From: an uncultured Collinsella sp.
Lineage (GTDB): Bacteria > Actinomycetota > Coriobacteriia > Coriobacteriales > Coriobacteriaceae
DNA: 64,000 bases
Reading direction: 5' to 3'
Assembly (NCBI GenBank): GCA_900539735.1
Contig: UQDE01000001.1
Location: forward strand, 117,653-181,652
The translations under genes and the position numbers were made by a program. Positions 24,659-33,437 of the stretch are shown in pieces (within the stretch, counting starts at the first letter, position 1; each line of letters begins with the position of its first letter). The notes beneath the pieces are model-generated. The model was not told the DNA's origin and made no database searches. It saw only the letters and a list, made by a program, of their open reading frames with translations.

Positions 24659-24763
24659 GAAAAACCATCCCGCCAATGCCTTATCTGTATAGCCCAAATG
24701 AGCCGAGCTGCTAGAATATCGAACTGTATGGATAACTATCATTCAACCGTTATGGGAGGATAC

Positions 24764-26167
24764 GTGAACCGCACCAAAATCGCGCAGCTCTATGCCGATG
24801 CCGAGTCGCTCGGCGGCCAGACCGTCACCGTCGCCGGCTGGGTCAAGTCCGTCCGCGACATGAAGAACTTTGGCTTTGTTACGCTCAACGACGGCAGCTG
24901 CTTCCGCGACCTGCAGGTCGTCATGAACCGCGAGGCACTCGACAACTACGACGAGATCGCCCATCAAAACGTCTCGGCCGCACTCATTTGCACCGGCACC
25001 GTCAAGCTGACCCCCGATGCGCCCCAGCCTTTCGAGCTTTCTGCCACCTCCATCGAGGTCGAGGGCACGAGCGCCCCGGATTACCCGCTGCAGAAGAAGC
25101 GCGCAACCGTCGAGTTCCTGCGTACCCAGCAGCACCTGCGCCCACGCACCAACCTGTTCCGCGCCGTGTTCCGCATCCGCTCTGTCGCGGCTGCCGCCAT
25201 CCACCGCTTCTTCCAGGAGCAGGGCTTTGTCTACGTCAACACCCCCATCATCACCACGAGTGACTGCGAGGGCGCCGGCGAGATGTTCCGCGTGACCACG
25301 CTCGACCCCAAAAATCCGCCCCTCACCGAGTCCGGCGAGGTCGACTGGAGCCAGGACTTCTTTGGCAAGCATGCAAGCCTCACCGTGTCCGGCCAGCTCA
25401 ATGCCGAGAACTTTGCCATGGCCTTTGGCGACGTGTACACCTTTGGCCCCACCTTCCGTGCCGAGAACTCCAACACCACGCGCCACGCCGCCGAGTTTTG
25501 GATGATCGAGCCCGAGATGGCCTTTGCCGACCTGAACGACTACATGGATAACGCCGAGGCCATGCTCAAGTACGTCCTCAAGGACGTTATGGCAACCTGC
25601 CCCGACGAGCTCAATATGCTCAACAAGTTTGTGGACAAGGGTCTGCTCGAGCGCCTGGACCATGTCGCCAACTCCGACTTTGCCCGCGTTACCTACACCG
25701 AGGCCGTCGAGATCCTGGAGCAGGCAGTCGCTGCTGGCCACCAGTTTGATTACCCCGTCAGCTGGGGCATCGACCTGCAGACCGAGCACGAGCGCTTCCT
25801 GACCGAGGAGCACTTTAAGCGCCCGACCTTCGTGACCGACTACCCGGCCGAGATCAAGGCGTTCTACATGCGCATGAACGAGGACGGCAAGACCGTCGCC
25901 GCCGCCGACTGCCTGGTTCCCGGTATCGGCGAGATTATCGGCGGCTCCCAGCGCGAGGAGCGCCTTGATCTGCTCGAGGCCCGCATCAAGGACCTGGGCA
26001 TGAATCCCGAGCAGTACAAGTACTACCTTGACCTGCGCCGCTACGGTTCCTGCAAGCACGCCGGCTACGGTCTGGGCTTCGAGCGCTTGGTCATGTATCT
26101 GACCGGCGTGGGCAACATCCGCGACGTCCTGCCGCACCCGCGTACCGTGGGCAACGCCGACTTCTAA
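24764..26167 (+). CDS. asnS: Asparaginyl-tRNA synthetase
   Basis: Class IIb aminoacyl-tRNA synthetase of 467 residues. An N-terminal OB-fold (about 1-100, [20 protein letters not shown]) is followed by the catalytic core with motif 2 [19 protein letters not shown] and motif 3 [15 protein letters not shown]. Start chosen at GTG 24764, four bases after GGGAGG; several longer in-frame starts reach into the EIIA gene and are not credible. No T-box leader is visible upstream. Followed by a strong terminator at 26215. Confidence 0.97.
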   Translation: MNRTKIAQLYADAESLGGQTVTVAGWVKSVRDMKNFGFVTLNDGSCFRDLQVVMNREALDNYDEIAHQNVSAALICTGTVKLTPDAPQPFELSATSIEVEGTSAPDYPLQKKRATVEFLRTQQHLRPRTNLFRAVFRIRSVAAAAIHRFFQEQGFVYVNTPIITTSDCEGAGEMFRVTTLDPKNPPLTESGEVDWSQDFFGKHASLTVSGQLNAENFAMAFGDVYTFGPTFRAENSNTTRHAAEFWMIEPEMAFADLNDYMDNAEAMLKYVLKDVMATCPDELNMLNKFVDKGLLERLDHVANSDFARVTYTEAVEILEQAVAAGHQFDYPVSWGIDLQTEHERFLTEEHFKRPTFVTDYPAEIKAFYMRMNEDGKTVAAADCLVPGIGEIIGGSQREERLDLLEARIKDLGMNPEQYKYYLDLRRYGSCKHAGYGLGFERLVMYLTGVGNIRDVLPHPRTVGNADF

Positions 26168-26214
26168 TCGTCGGACGCTAGCTCGCGTCGCCACACGCCA
26201 ACGCTCATCGCACA

Positions 26215-26250
26215 AGCGCCTCTCGACATCGGTCGAGAGGCGCTTTTTCA
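26215..26250 (+). terminator. Intrinsic terminator of asnS
   Basis: Stem AGCGCCTCTCGA/TCGAGAGGCGCT (26215-26226 and 26233-26244) followed by TTTTT, 48 bases past the stop. Confidence 0.92.
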
Positions 26251-26424
26251 ACAGCATCCGTCAAGCTTTTGGCAAGTTTTTGGTCAGTTGAGCAGGGCTG
26301 TTGAAAACTCAACCCGCCGTTTGCCGACGACTACCGACCGCCCAGAGCGCCCTGCGCCCTTGGGAAAGCCCCGCGTCCTAGGCTCCATACCGTCGCCACC
26401 CAAAACGGAAAGGACGTGGGCACG

Positions 26425-27210
26425 ATGACCGAAGCCGCTGTTGAAACCTACGACACCACGACGAGAGGCGCCGCCTCGATGGCAGCCTATCGCGCCGTTC
26501 GCATCCTGCAGCTCTTGAGCGAAAACACCGGCGAAGACAAGGCCATGCTTTCCGATGAGCTGATCCGGCGCCTCGCCCATCCTGACGACCCCGCCCGCAT
26601 GCCCATCTCGGCGGCGCGGCGCAGCATCTACACCGCCATCTCCGCGCTTCGCCATGCCGGATACGAAATTGAGTACAAACGCGGCGTGGGCTACAAACTT
26701 CTTACCCGTCCGCTCACCGACGAAGAGATCATCCGGCTCCACGGTATGGTCATGCGCAACCGCTCCACGCCTATCGCTATCCGCAAGAGCATGGCGCAGC
26801 ACTTAGTTGCCATGGCGAGCGCCGACGTTCGCGGCTACCTCGATACACCCGAACCCGTTCCAGGCGCAGGCAGCAAGGCTACCAAGGCAACACGCACGCC
26901 CATCAAGCGCATCGACACGTGCGAGCTCGTCGAGCAGGCCATCGACCACGGAACCACGGTGAGTTTTGATATTTCGAGCGTCACGACGCGTGGCGAAACC
27001 GAAGCAGCACGGATGACACTCCGTCCCTTTGCCATCAGGCAGCGCGATGGCATCTCTTATTTGCTGGGAACGGTCTACGACGCCCGAGGCACCGACGATA
27101 CGCTGCGCACCGTCGAGATCGCCCGCATGAGAAACGTCAGCACGCGCCTGCTCGACGGCAAGAAGCTCTTCGCCGCCCTAGACGAGGACGACGCCTCCTC
27201 CGCCGCTTAA
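26425..27210 (+). CDS. HTH/WYL-domain transcriptional regulator
   Basis: A 261-residue cytosolic regulator. Residues about 20-95 form a winged helix-turn-helix (AAYRAVRILQLLSEN, RRSIYTAISALRHAGYEIEY, the second part being the recognition helix and wing), and about 150-255 resemble a WYL sensor domain (LVEQAIDHGTTVSF, then RPFAIRQRDGISYLLG). Start chosen at ATG 26425, ten bases after AAAGGA; a GTG at 26416 is too close to that site. Target genes are unknown; the ABC transporter genes directly downstream are candidates, although a 160-base gap and a separate promoter intervene. Confidence 0.82.
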   Translation: MTEAAVETYDTTTRGAASMAAYRAVRILQLLSENTGEDKAMLSDELIRRLAHPDDPARMPISAARRSIYTAISALRHAGYEIEYKRGVGYKLLTRPLTDEEIIRLHGMVMRNRSTPIAIRKSMAQHLVAMASADVRGYLDTPEPVPGAGSKATKATRTPIKRIDTCELVEQAIDHGTTVSFDISSVTTRGETEAARMTLRPFAIRQRDGISYLLGTVYDARGTDDTLRTVEIARMRNVSTRLLDGKKLFAALDEDDASSAA

Positions 27211-27279
27211 GACCCTCCGCCGCCCATTCGACTACCCGTACCGCCCATCCGATTCTGTATTAAAAAACCCGCCAGGCTG

Positions 27280-27338
27280 TTGTAAAAATGGACATCAGCG
27301 CTACTATAGTTCCACTTGCACTTTGTCCCAGTGCAGTG
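27280..27338 (+). promoter_or_regulatory. Candidate promoter with inverted repeat before the ABC transporter
   Basis: TTGTAA (27280-27285), 16 bases, TACTAT (27302-27307) is a plausible promoter. Directly after it lies the hairpin CAC-TGCACT/AGTGCA-GTG with a one-base bulge (27313-27338), which would be an operator or the first structure of the transcript. TAAAAATGG (27283-27291) can also pair with CCATTTTTA (27346-27354). Confidence 0.4.
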
Positions 27339-27370
27339 TTTCCAGCCATTTTTATACTGGGGGTAATGAT

Positions 27371-28351
27371 ATGAAGGACATCACCATCAGCCGCAGGAGC
27401 CTTCTGGTCTCCGCCGGCCTGCTCGCACTCGCCCCGCTCGCCGGATGCGGCGGCAACTCTGGTTCCGGCTCTGCTGCCGCCGGTTCCGACTACACCATCG
27501 GCGTTCTGCAGCTCACCGAGCACTCCGCACTCGACGCTGCCAATAACGGCTTTGTCAAGGCCATCAAGAAGAGCGGACTTAAGGTCAAGATCGACCAGAA
27601 GAACGCCCAGAACGACCAGTCCACGTGTAAGTCCATTGCCGACAAGTTTGTGGGCGACAACGTCAACCTGATTTATGCCATCGCCACGCCCGCCGCGCAG
27701 GCTGCTGCCGGTGCCACGGCGGATATCCCCATCGTGGGCTGCGCCATCACCGACTACGCCGCCTCCGGCCTGGTCCAGGACAACGACAAGCCCGGCACCA
27801 ACGTCACTGGCGCTTCCGACCTCACCCCGGTCGCCGAGCAGCTCGAGATGATGCAGAAGGTCCTGCCCGACGTTAAAAAGGTCGGCCTGCTCTACTGCAC
27901 CGCCGAGTCCAACTCCGACGTCCAGATCAAGGCCGCCAAGAAGGAGCTCGACAAGCTGGGCCTCGAGTACACTGACTTCACCGTCTCGAGCTCCAACGAG
28001 ATTCAGTCCGTCGTCGAGTCTGCCGTGGGCAAGGTCGACGCGCTGTACTCCCCCACCGACAACACCATCGCCGCGGGTGCCTCGCAGGTCGGCCAGATCT
28101 GCAAGGAAAACAAGCTTCCCTTCGTGACTGGCGAGGAGGGTATGTGCATGGCCGGCGGCCTGTTCACCCTCTCCATCAACTATGAGGACCTGGGCTACGC
28201 CGCGGGCGAGATGGCCGTTAAGATCCTGAAGGGCGAGGCCAAGCCCGAAGACATGCCGATCAAGCACCTCTCGAGCAAGGACCTGGTCGTCGTCAAGAAC
28301 GACGAAATGGCCGAGGCCCTGGGCATCGACCTTTCCGCTCTGGACGCGTAA
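27371..28351 (+). CDS. ABC transporter substrate-binding lipoprotein (TrpX-like)
   Basis: Extracytoplasmic ligand-binding lipoprotein of 326 residues. A twin-Arg-like SRRSLL segment and a hydrophobic core end in the lipobox LAGC (Cys about 26), followed by a Gly/Ser linker and a two-lobed binding domain of the ABC_sub_bind family (IGVLQLTEHSALDA, AIATPAAQAAAG, IPIVGCAITDY, NDLTP-like ASDLTPV). The family includes TrpX of Streptococcus, tied to tryptophan uptake; the ligand here is not known. Start chosen at ATG 27371 with GGGGGT six bases upstream. First gene of a three-gene importer operon. Confidence 0.9.
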   Translation: MKDITISRRSLLVSAGLLALAPLAGCGGNSGSGSAAAGSDYTIGVLQLTEHSALDAANNGFVKAIKKSGLKVKIDQKNAQNDQSTCKSIADKFVGDNVNLIYAIATPAAQAAAGATADIPIVGCAITDYAASGLVQDNDKPGTNVTGASDLTPVAEQLEMMQKVLPDVKKVGLLYCTAESNSDVQIKAAKKELDKLGLEYTDFTVSSSNEIQSVVESAVGKVDALYSPTDNTIAAGASQVGQICKENKLPFVTGEEGMCMAGGLFTLSINYEDLGYAAGEMAVKILKGEAKPEDMPIKHLSSKDLVVVKNDEMAEALGIDLSALDA

Positions 28352-28421
28352 TGCCATACGCGGCATGCGTCTAGAGCCCGTGCTCGCGCTTTAGCCGCGT
28401 TATTCAATATCTGAGCCACAG

Positions 28422-28450
28422 GGGCGGGCGCTGTAGACCGGCGTCCGCCC
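28422..28450 (+). terminator. Hairpin between substrate-binding and permease genes
   Basis: GGGCGG-CGC/GCG-CCGCCC stem with an 8-base loop followed by TGCTTGTTT. Its place between the first and second gene suggests partial termination, giving more binding protein than permease, or a barrier to 3' decay. Confidence 0.55.
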
Positions 28451-28554
28451 TGCTTGTTTCAGGTAAAACAAAACGTCTGTCCGCAGCTCTTCTATGCATT
28501 GTTACCGCTATTATGGTGAATCACGTGTCCACCCTATCCTAGGAGGTATGAAGC

Positions 28555-29478
28555 ATGCTCATTGCATTGCAGGGCGCCGTTTCGCAGGGCGTCCTCTGGG
28601 GCATTATGGTGCTTGGCGTGTTTATCACGTTCCGCCTGCTCGACATTCCCGATATGACCTGCGACGGCAGCTTTGCCCTCGGCGGCTGCGTCTGCGCTGT
28701 GCTCATCGTCAATAACAACGTCGACCCGCTGCTCGCCGTGCTGGCCGGTATGTGCGCCGGCGCCATCGCGGGCGCCGTCACGGGCATTTTGACCACCGTC
28801 TTTGAGATTCCTGCGATCCTCGCCGGAATCCTCACCCAGATCAGCCTGTGGTCCATCAACCTGCGCATCATGGGCAAGTCCAATACGCCCATTCTTGCCA
28901 AGGGCACCGTGTTCTCCGCCGTCAGCAATATGACCGGTCTGCCGCAGTCCACCGTTGCCATCATCTTGGGCATCCTGCTCGCCGTGGCTATCGTTGCCAT
29001 CCTGTATTGGTTCTTTGGCACCGAGATCGGCTCGGCGCTGCGAGCCACCGGCAACAACGAGTACATGATCCGCGCTCTGGGCGTCAACACCAACTCCACC
29101 AAGATGATCGCCCTCGTGCTCTCCAACGCCCTCATCGGCCTTTCGGGCGCGCTCATCTGCCAGAGCCAAAAGTATGCCGACATTGGTATGGGCACCGGTG
29201 CCATCGTTATCGGTCTTGCCGCCATTGTTATCGGCGAGGTGCTCGGCCGTCTGCTGCCCGGCGGCCTCACGCAGTTTAGCGTCCGTCTTGCCTCCGCCGT
29301 CTTTGGCTCCGTGGTGTACTTCCTTATCCGCGCCATCGTGCTGCAGTTGGGCATGGACGCCAACGACATGAAGCTGCTCTCCGCCGTAATTGTCGCTGTG
29401 GCCCTGTGCGTGCCCGTGGTTTGGGAGCGCTATAAGCTCCGCAGCTCCTACACGAAGGGAGATGAGGCAGATGCTTAA
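28555..29478 (+). CDS. ABC transporter permease (TrpY-like)
   Basis: Inner-membrane permease of 307 residues with about eight hydrophobic helices. RLLDIPDMTCDGSFALGG near the N-terminus and ALRATGNNEYMIRALG on a cytoplasmic loop are typical of permeases that pair with ABC_sub_bind lipoproteins; the latter loop is the usual coupling region. ATG at 28555, with AGGAGG upstream (28542-28547). It overlaps the ATPase gene by 8 bases. Confidence 0.9.
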   Translation: MLIALQGAVSQGVLWGIMVLGVFITFRLLDIPDMTCDGSFALGGCVCAVLIVNNNVDPLLAVLAGMCAGAIAGAVTGILTTVFEIPAILAGILTQISLWSINLRIMGKSNTPILAKGTVFSAVSNMTGLPQSTVAIILGILLAVAIVAILYWFFGTEIGSALRATGNNEYMIRALGVNTNSTKMIALVLSNALIGLSGALICQSQKYADIGMGTGAIVIGLAAIVIGEVLGRLLPGGLTQFSVRLASAVFGSVVYFLIRAIVLQLGMDANDMKLLSAVIVAVALCVPVVWERYKLRSSYTKGDEADA

Positions 29479-30265
29479 GCTCTCGCATGTCAAGAAGACC
29501 TTTAACAAGGGCACCGTCACCGAGAAGCGCGCGCTCACCGGCGTCGACCTCACCCTGAATGACGGCGACTTTGTAACCGTGATCGGCGGCAACGGCGCCG
29601 GCAAGTCCACGCTGCTCAACATGATCGCCGGCGTGTACCCGCTCGATTCGGGCGTTATCGAGCTCGACGGCACCGACATCTCGCGCCTGAGCGAGTCGCA
29701 GCGCGCCAAGTACCTGGGCCGCGTGTTTCAGGACCCCATGCGCGGTACCGCTGCCGACATGCAGATTGCCGAGAACTTGGCCCTCGCCAAGCGTCGCGGC
29801 CAGCGTCGCGGCCTTTCGTGGGGCGTCACCAAGGCCGAGAAAGATGAGTACGTTGAGCTGCTCAAGCGCCTGGACCTTGGTCTGGACACGCGTCTCAACG
29901 CCAAGGTCGGCCTGCTCTCGGGTGGCCAGCGCCAGGCACTCACCCTGCTGATGGCCACGCTCACCAGGCCGCGCCTGCTGCTGCTCGACGAGCACACTGC
30001 GGCCCTCGACCCCAAGACGGCCTCTAAGGTGCTCAACCTGACCGAGGAGATCGTCGACGAGAACCACCTGACCACGCTCATGGTCACGCACAACATGAAC
30101 GACGCCATCCGTCTGGGCAACCGTCTGATCATGATGCACGAGGGCCATGTGATCTACGACGTGGCCGGCGACGAGAAGAAGTCGCTCACCGTGGCCGACC
30201 TGCTGCAGAAGTTCGAGGAGGTCTCGGGCGGCGAGCTCGCCAACGACCGCATGCTGCTAAGCTAA
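29471..30265 (+). CDS. ABC transporter ATP-binding protein (TrpZ-like)
   Basis: Cytosolic ATPase of 264 residues that energises the importer. Walker A GGNGAGKST, signature LSGGQRQAL, Walker B LLLLDEHTAAL and the switch His in MVTHNMND are intact. The ATG at 29471 lies inside the end of the permease gene (8-base overlap), with AAGGGAG eight bases upstream; a longer frame from 29390 is a shadow of the permease sequence. A palindromic hairpin begins at its stop codon. Confidence 0.93.
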   Translation: MLKLSHVKKTFNKGTVTEKRALTGVDLTLNDGDFVTVIGGNGAGKSTLLNMIAGVYPLDSGVIELDGTDISRLSESQRAKYLGRVFQDPMRGTAADMQIAENLALAKRRGQRRGLSWGVTKAEKDEYVELLKRLDLGLDTRLNAKVGLLSGGQRQALTLLMATLTRPRLLLLDEHTAALDPKTASKVLNLTEEIVDENHLTTLMVTHNMNDAIRLGNRLIMMHEGHVIYDVAGDEKKSLTVADLLQKFEEVSGGELANDRMLLS

Positions 30266-30304
30266 AACCTGCCAAAAAGGGACAGGTTTATTTTGGTAGG
30301 TTTT
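30264..30304 (+). terminator. Hairpin after the ABC operon (GGGACAG family)
   Basis: AAAACCTxCCAAAA/TTTTGGTAGGTTTT arms with one mismatch, starting at the stop codon of the ATPase gene. Positions 30272-30297 are identical to the reverse complement of 3589-3614. Confidence 0.7.
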
Positions 30305-30319
30305 ATCTGCGCAAACGCC

Positions 30320-30360
30320 AAAACCGCCGCAAAGGGACAGAGGCCCTTGCGGCGGTTTTC
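30320..30360 (+). terminator. Second hairpin after the ABC operon
   Basis: Stem AAAACCGCCGCAA/TTGCGGCGGTTTT around an AGGGACAGAGGCCC loop, followed by TCGC. Also belongs to the GGGACAG-loop hairpin family. Confidence 0.75.
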
Positions 30361-30423
30361 GCATATTATGTCGATAATCCGATATTCAACCAGACATTCT
30401 GGCTAAGGACTAAGGAAACTGCC

Positions 30424-32448
30424 ATGAAAAGACTCCCCCGCTTTGCGTTGGCCGCCGCGTTGTTTGCCGGCGCGCTCGCAGGCATCCCAAGCCTCGCTTT
30501 CGCGGGAAACCTGCCCGCCGCTATTGACGGCTCCGTGGCCGTCATGCACACCAACGATATCCACGGCAGCTACAAGTACAGCTACAACGCAAGCAAGGGC
30601 ACCGGCACTGTGGGCTTTGACGGACTGGCGGTTCTCTATAGCGCCCAAAGCAGCGCCCCCGATCTTTTACTCGATGCGGGCGACACCTTCCACGGACAGT
30701 CCTTCGCCACCATGAGCGAGGGCAAGAGCATCGCCGAGCTCATGGACACCTTCTACGCCGACGGCTACGACGCAACCACGCCAGGCAACCACGACTGGAG
30801 CTACGGCGCGGACAAACTCCGCACCATGACCGGCTACAGCACCACCGGCACGCCCTTCGCCATGCTCTGCGCGAATGCAACGTCCTCGAACGGCGCATGG
30901 AGCTCGAGCATCACGAAGACGCTCGATCGCACCTGGGAGGATAGCGAGGATCACTCCACATTCGACTACAAAATCAAGGTCGGCGTCGTCGGAGCCATGG
31001 ATGAGTCGCTAGGTTCCTCGCTGCGCGCGGACCTGGTCGCGGGCACCAGCTTCTCGAGTGCCGCGAACGCCATCAATGCCGAGGCAGAGCAGCTGCGCAA
31101 GGAGGGCTGCGATGTTGTTGTGTGTATCGCGCACACGCTCGACGCAAAGACCTTTGCCACGCGGCTCCGTGGCGTCGATGCCCTTATCGCAGGCCACGAG
31201 CACATCAACCTTAACGAGAAGGTGACGGGAGCCGACGGCAAGACGATCCACGTTGTCGAGGCAGGCAGCGCCTTTGCCGAGGTGGGGCTGCTTTCCATTC
31301 CGTACAAATACGACACGAATGGCACCGAGACGACCGACGATGACACGGTCACGGTCCCTGCAGACGGCAGCGACGAGAAGCTCTACACCGCCAAGAACGT
31401 CAACGACCTTTTGACAGACCCCGACAAGGGCTCCGACTACCAAAGCCGCCTTGAAGCCGTCCGCAACAAGATCAAGCCGCTCGACGAGGACTTTGAAAAC
31501 GAATCGAACAAGGTGCTCGGCACATCCACCACCAACTATTTCTACGGCGAGGACGCCGCAGGCACGCATGGTTGGGAAATGGTGCGCACCACCGATTTCC
31601 GCCCCGGCAAGGAGGGCGACACCACCAAGGCCCAGACCATCGGCCACGTGATTTGCGGCTCCTATCTTGCCCTGACGGGCGCGGACTTCGCTATCGAAAA
31701 CGCTGGCGGCATCCGCGGCGGCATCGCGGCGGGCAACGTGACCGCCGGCAACGTCATCGCCATCTCGCCCTACGGCAACACTGTGGAGACCTGGACCATG
31801 ACCGGCGCGGACTTCCTCGCAGCGCTCGAGCACTCGCCACAAATCAGCGACGATTGCAACGACAGCTACGAGCTTCAGCAGGCTTATGTGGCGGCCGGTC
31901 ACAGCGAGCAGGAGGCGCAAGACAAGTACAAGTGGCGCGATGACTCTGGCAGCGTTCTCTCCTTTGGCGGCATCAACGTGACGATTGATTGGACGCAGCC
32001 CGAAGGCAAGCGCATTGTGAGCGCCACACTCACCAAAGACGGCAGCACGCTCGACCCCGCCAAGACCTATACCGTCGCCACCAACAACTACATCATCACC
32101 AACACGACCGACTTCCCCACCTTCGCAAACGCCACCAAGCACACCGAGTGGGGTACCTGCGAGTCAGCGCTAAGGGCGCTGATCGGGCAGGACAGCTGGG
32201 AGAGCAAGATGACCTCGCTCGCGGGCACCATCAGCTTTGGCTCCGCTGCCGTGGACCCCACGCCCACACCGGCCCCGACGCCTAAGCCCTCGCCTAAGAC
32301 GGACACGACGACCACGAAGGTCATCACCAAGAAGACGACCGGTAAGCTCGCCGCAACGGGAGACCGCACGCTGGCAGTAGTTGGCGCGTGCCTTATCGGC
32401 GGCATCATCGTCATCATGCTCGGCATTATCTGGAAGCGTCGACGCTAA
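30424..32448 (+). CDS. Cell-wall-anchored 5'-nucleotidase/metallophosphoesterase
   Basis: Exported hydrolase of 674 residues. Signal peptide (about 1-27, cleaved near AFA-GN), a calcineurin-like metal site (MHTNDIHG, DAGDTFHG, TPGNHDW, AGHEH) and the C-terminal substrate domain with NAGGIRGG (about 427-434). After a Thr/Pro/Lys-rich linker comes LAATGD, a 20-residue hydrophobic helix and KRRR, which is a sorting signal of the LAxTG type used by class E sortases of Actinobacteria. It probably releases nucleosides and phosphate from nucleotides outside the cell. No sortase is in the window. The start at 30424 has only a weak AAGGAAA upstream. Confidence 0.9.
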   Translation: MKRLPRFALAAALFAGALAGIPSLAFAGNLPAAIDGSVAVMHTNDIHGSYKYSYNASKGTGTVGFDGLAVLYSAQSSAPDLLLDAGDTFHGQSFATMSEGKSIAELMDTFYADGYDATTPGNHDWSYGADKLRTMTGYSTTGTPFAMLCANATSSNGAWSSSITKTLDRTWEDSEDHSTFDYKIKVGVVGAMDESLGSSLRADLVAGTSFSSAANAINAEAEQLRKEGCDVVVCIAHTLDAKTFATRLRGVDALIAGHEHINLNEKVTGADGKTIHVVEAGSAFAEVGLLSIPYKYDTNGTETTDDDTVTVPADGSDEKLYTAKNVNDLLTDPDKGSDYQSRLEAVRNKIKPLDEDFENESNKVLGTSTTNYFYGEDAAGTHGWEMVRTTDFRPGKEGDTTKAQTIGHVICGSYLALTGADFAIENAGGIRGGIAAGNVTAGNVIAISPYGNTVETWTMTGADFLAALEHSPQISDDCNDSYELQQAYVAAGHSEQEAQDKYKWRDDSGSVLSFGGINVTIDWTQPEGKRIVSATLTKDGSTLDPAKTYTVATNNYIITNTTDFPTFANATKHTEWGTCESALRALIGQDSWESKMTSLAGTISFGSAAVDPTPTPAPTPKPSPKTDTTTTKVITKKTTGKLAATGDRTLAVVGACLIGGIIVIMLGIIWKRRR

Positions 32449-32499
32449 GCTACACCGCCGGGCCTTACAGCCCCGCCGCGTAAACCTTATATCGAGCAC

Positions 32500-32534
32500 A
32501 GAAGCCCGTCCGAATTTGATCGGACGGGCTTCTT
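32500..32534 (+). terminator. Intrinsic terminator of the 5'-nucleotidase gene
   Basis: Stem AGAAGCCCGTCCG/CGGACGGGCTTCT (one or no mismatch) with an 8-base loop, ending in TTCTT, 52 bases past the stop. Confidence 0.85.
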
Positions 32535-32577
32535 GGTGGGTATCATGGTTGAACGATCATTAGGAGGTTTTCCCTAC

Positions 32578-33345
32578 ATGGAATTGTTTGAGCCGATTCT
32601 TCATTTCTTTGAGCAACGGTGGGTCCACAACATCATCTGGGCCGTCATCTTGGCGATAGGCACCGCCGTCGCCGCCAAGGTCGTATCCAAGACCCTGAAC
32701 CATCTGCTTAACCGAGACGATAACCCGCTTCCGGCATCGAGTATCTTCATCAACATCGCGCGCGCCGTCATCTGGATGATTGGCGGCAGCTTTATCCTCG
32801 ATAACTGCTTTGGCATTAACGCAAACGCGCTCGTCGCCGCCCTTGGCGTCGGCGGCATCGCCATCTCGCTCGGCTTTCAGGACACGCTGTCAAACCTTAT
32901 CGGCGGCATGCAGGTGACCTTTATGGGCATCATCAAGCCCGGCGACAATATCGAGGTCGGCGGCGTGTCGGGCGTGGTCCAAGATATCACCTGGCGTCAC
33001 ACAACCATCGAGGACGCCTGCGGGCAGACCATCATTGTGCCCAACTCCAACATCTCCAAGAACACGCTCGTGCATCTGATGCCCTTTGGGCGCGTGGCCG
33101 TGCCCGTTGCCGTAAAGGACACGTCTAAGTGGGCTTCCCTTGACGCGCTGGCAGACGAGCTCACGAGCGCAACCAAAACGGCCGTCTCGCCCATCTCTGG
33201 CTTTGACAAGGAGCCGTACGTGCTCTTTAGCGAGATCGGCGACTTTGGCGTTAAGGGCAAAATCATCTTTATCGTCAGCGACGATAGCACCACTTTTACG
33301 GCAGCCGACGCCTGCATTCGTGCCATCGCCCCCATCATCGCCTAA
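32578..33345 (+). CDS. Small-conductance mechanosensitive channel (MscS family)
   Basis: Inner-membrane channel of 255 residues. Two helices near the N-terminus are followed by the pore-lining TM3 (ALVAALGVGGIAISLGFQDT, about 85-104) and the beta domain (IKPGDNIEVGGVSGVV, IIVPNSNI). Start chosen at ATG 32578, ten bases after AGGAGG, although upstream in-frame ATG codons exist. It would release osmolytes on hypo-osmotic shock. A hairpin terminator overlaps its stop codon. Confidence 0.92.
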   Translation: MELFEPILHFFEQRWVHNIIWAVILAIGTAVAAKVVSKTLNHLLNRDDNPLPASSIFINIARAVIWMIGGSFILDNCFGINANALVAALGVGGIAISLGFQDTLSNLIGGMQVTFMGIIKPGDNIEVGGVSGVVQDITWRHTTIEDACGQTIIVPNSNISKNTLVHLMPFGRVAVPVAVKDTSKWASLDALADELTSATKTAVSPISGFDKEPYVLFSEIGDFGVKGKIIFIVSDDSTTFTAADACIRAIAPIIA

Positions 33346-33382
33346 ACCACCACAAAGGGGACAGGCACCTTTGTGGTGGTTT
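33344..33382 (+). terminator. Hairpin terminator of the MscS gene (GGGACAG family)
   Basis: Perfect 15-bp stem AAACCACCACAAAGG/CCTTTGTGGTGGTTT with a GGACAGGCA loop; its left arm begins in the stop codon. Confidence 0.85.
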
Positions 33383-33437
33383 CGCATCGTGGTACCATGG
33401 TTCATATCGTTGTTTAAACGACTAAGGGAGCAACATT

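Noticed and set aside
24583..24763. Possible T-box leader before asnS
   Set aside because: Only the EIIA terminator is seen; the conserved T-box antiterminator sequence and specifier loop are not recognisable.
26284..26802. A 172-codon minus-strand frame over the asnS/WYL gap
   Set aside because: It is antisense to the start of the WYL regulator and has no ribosome-binding site or family similarity.
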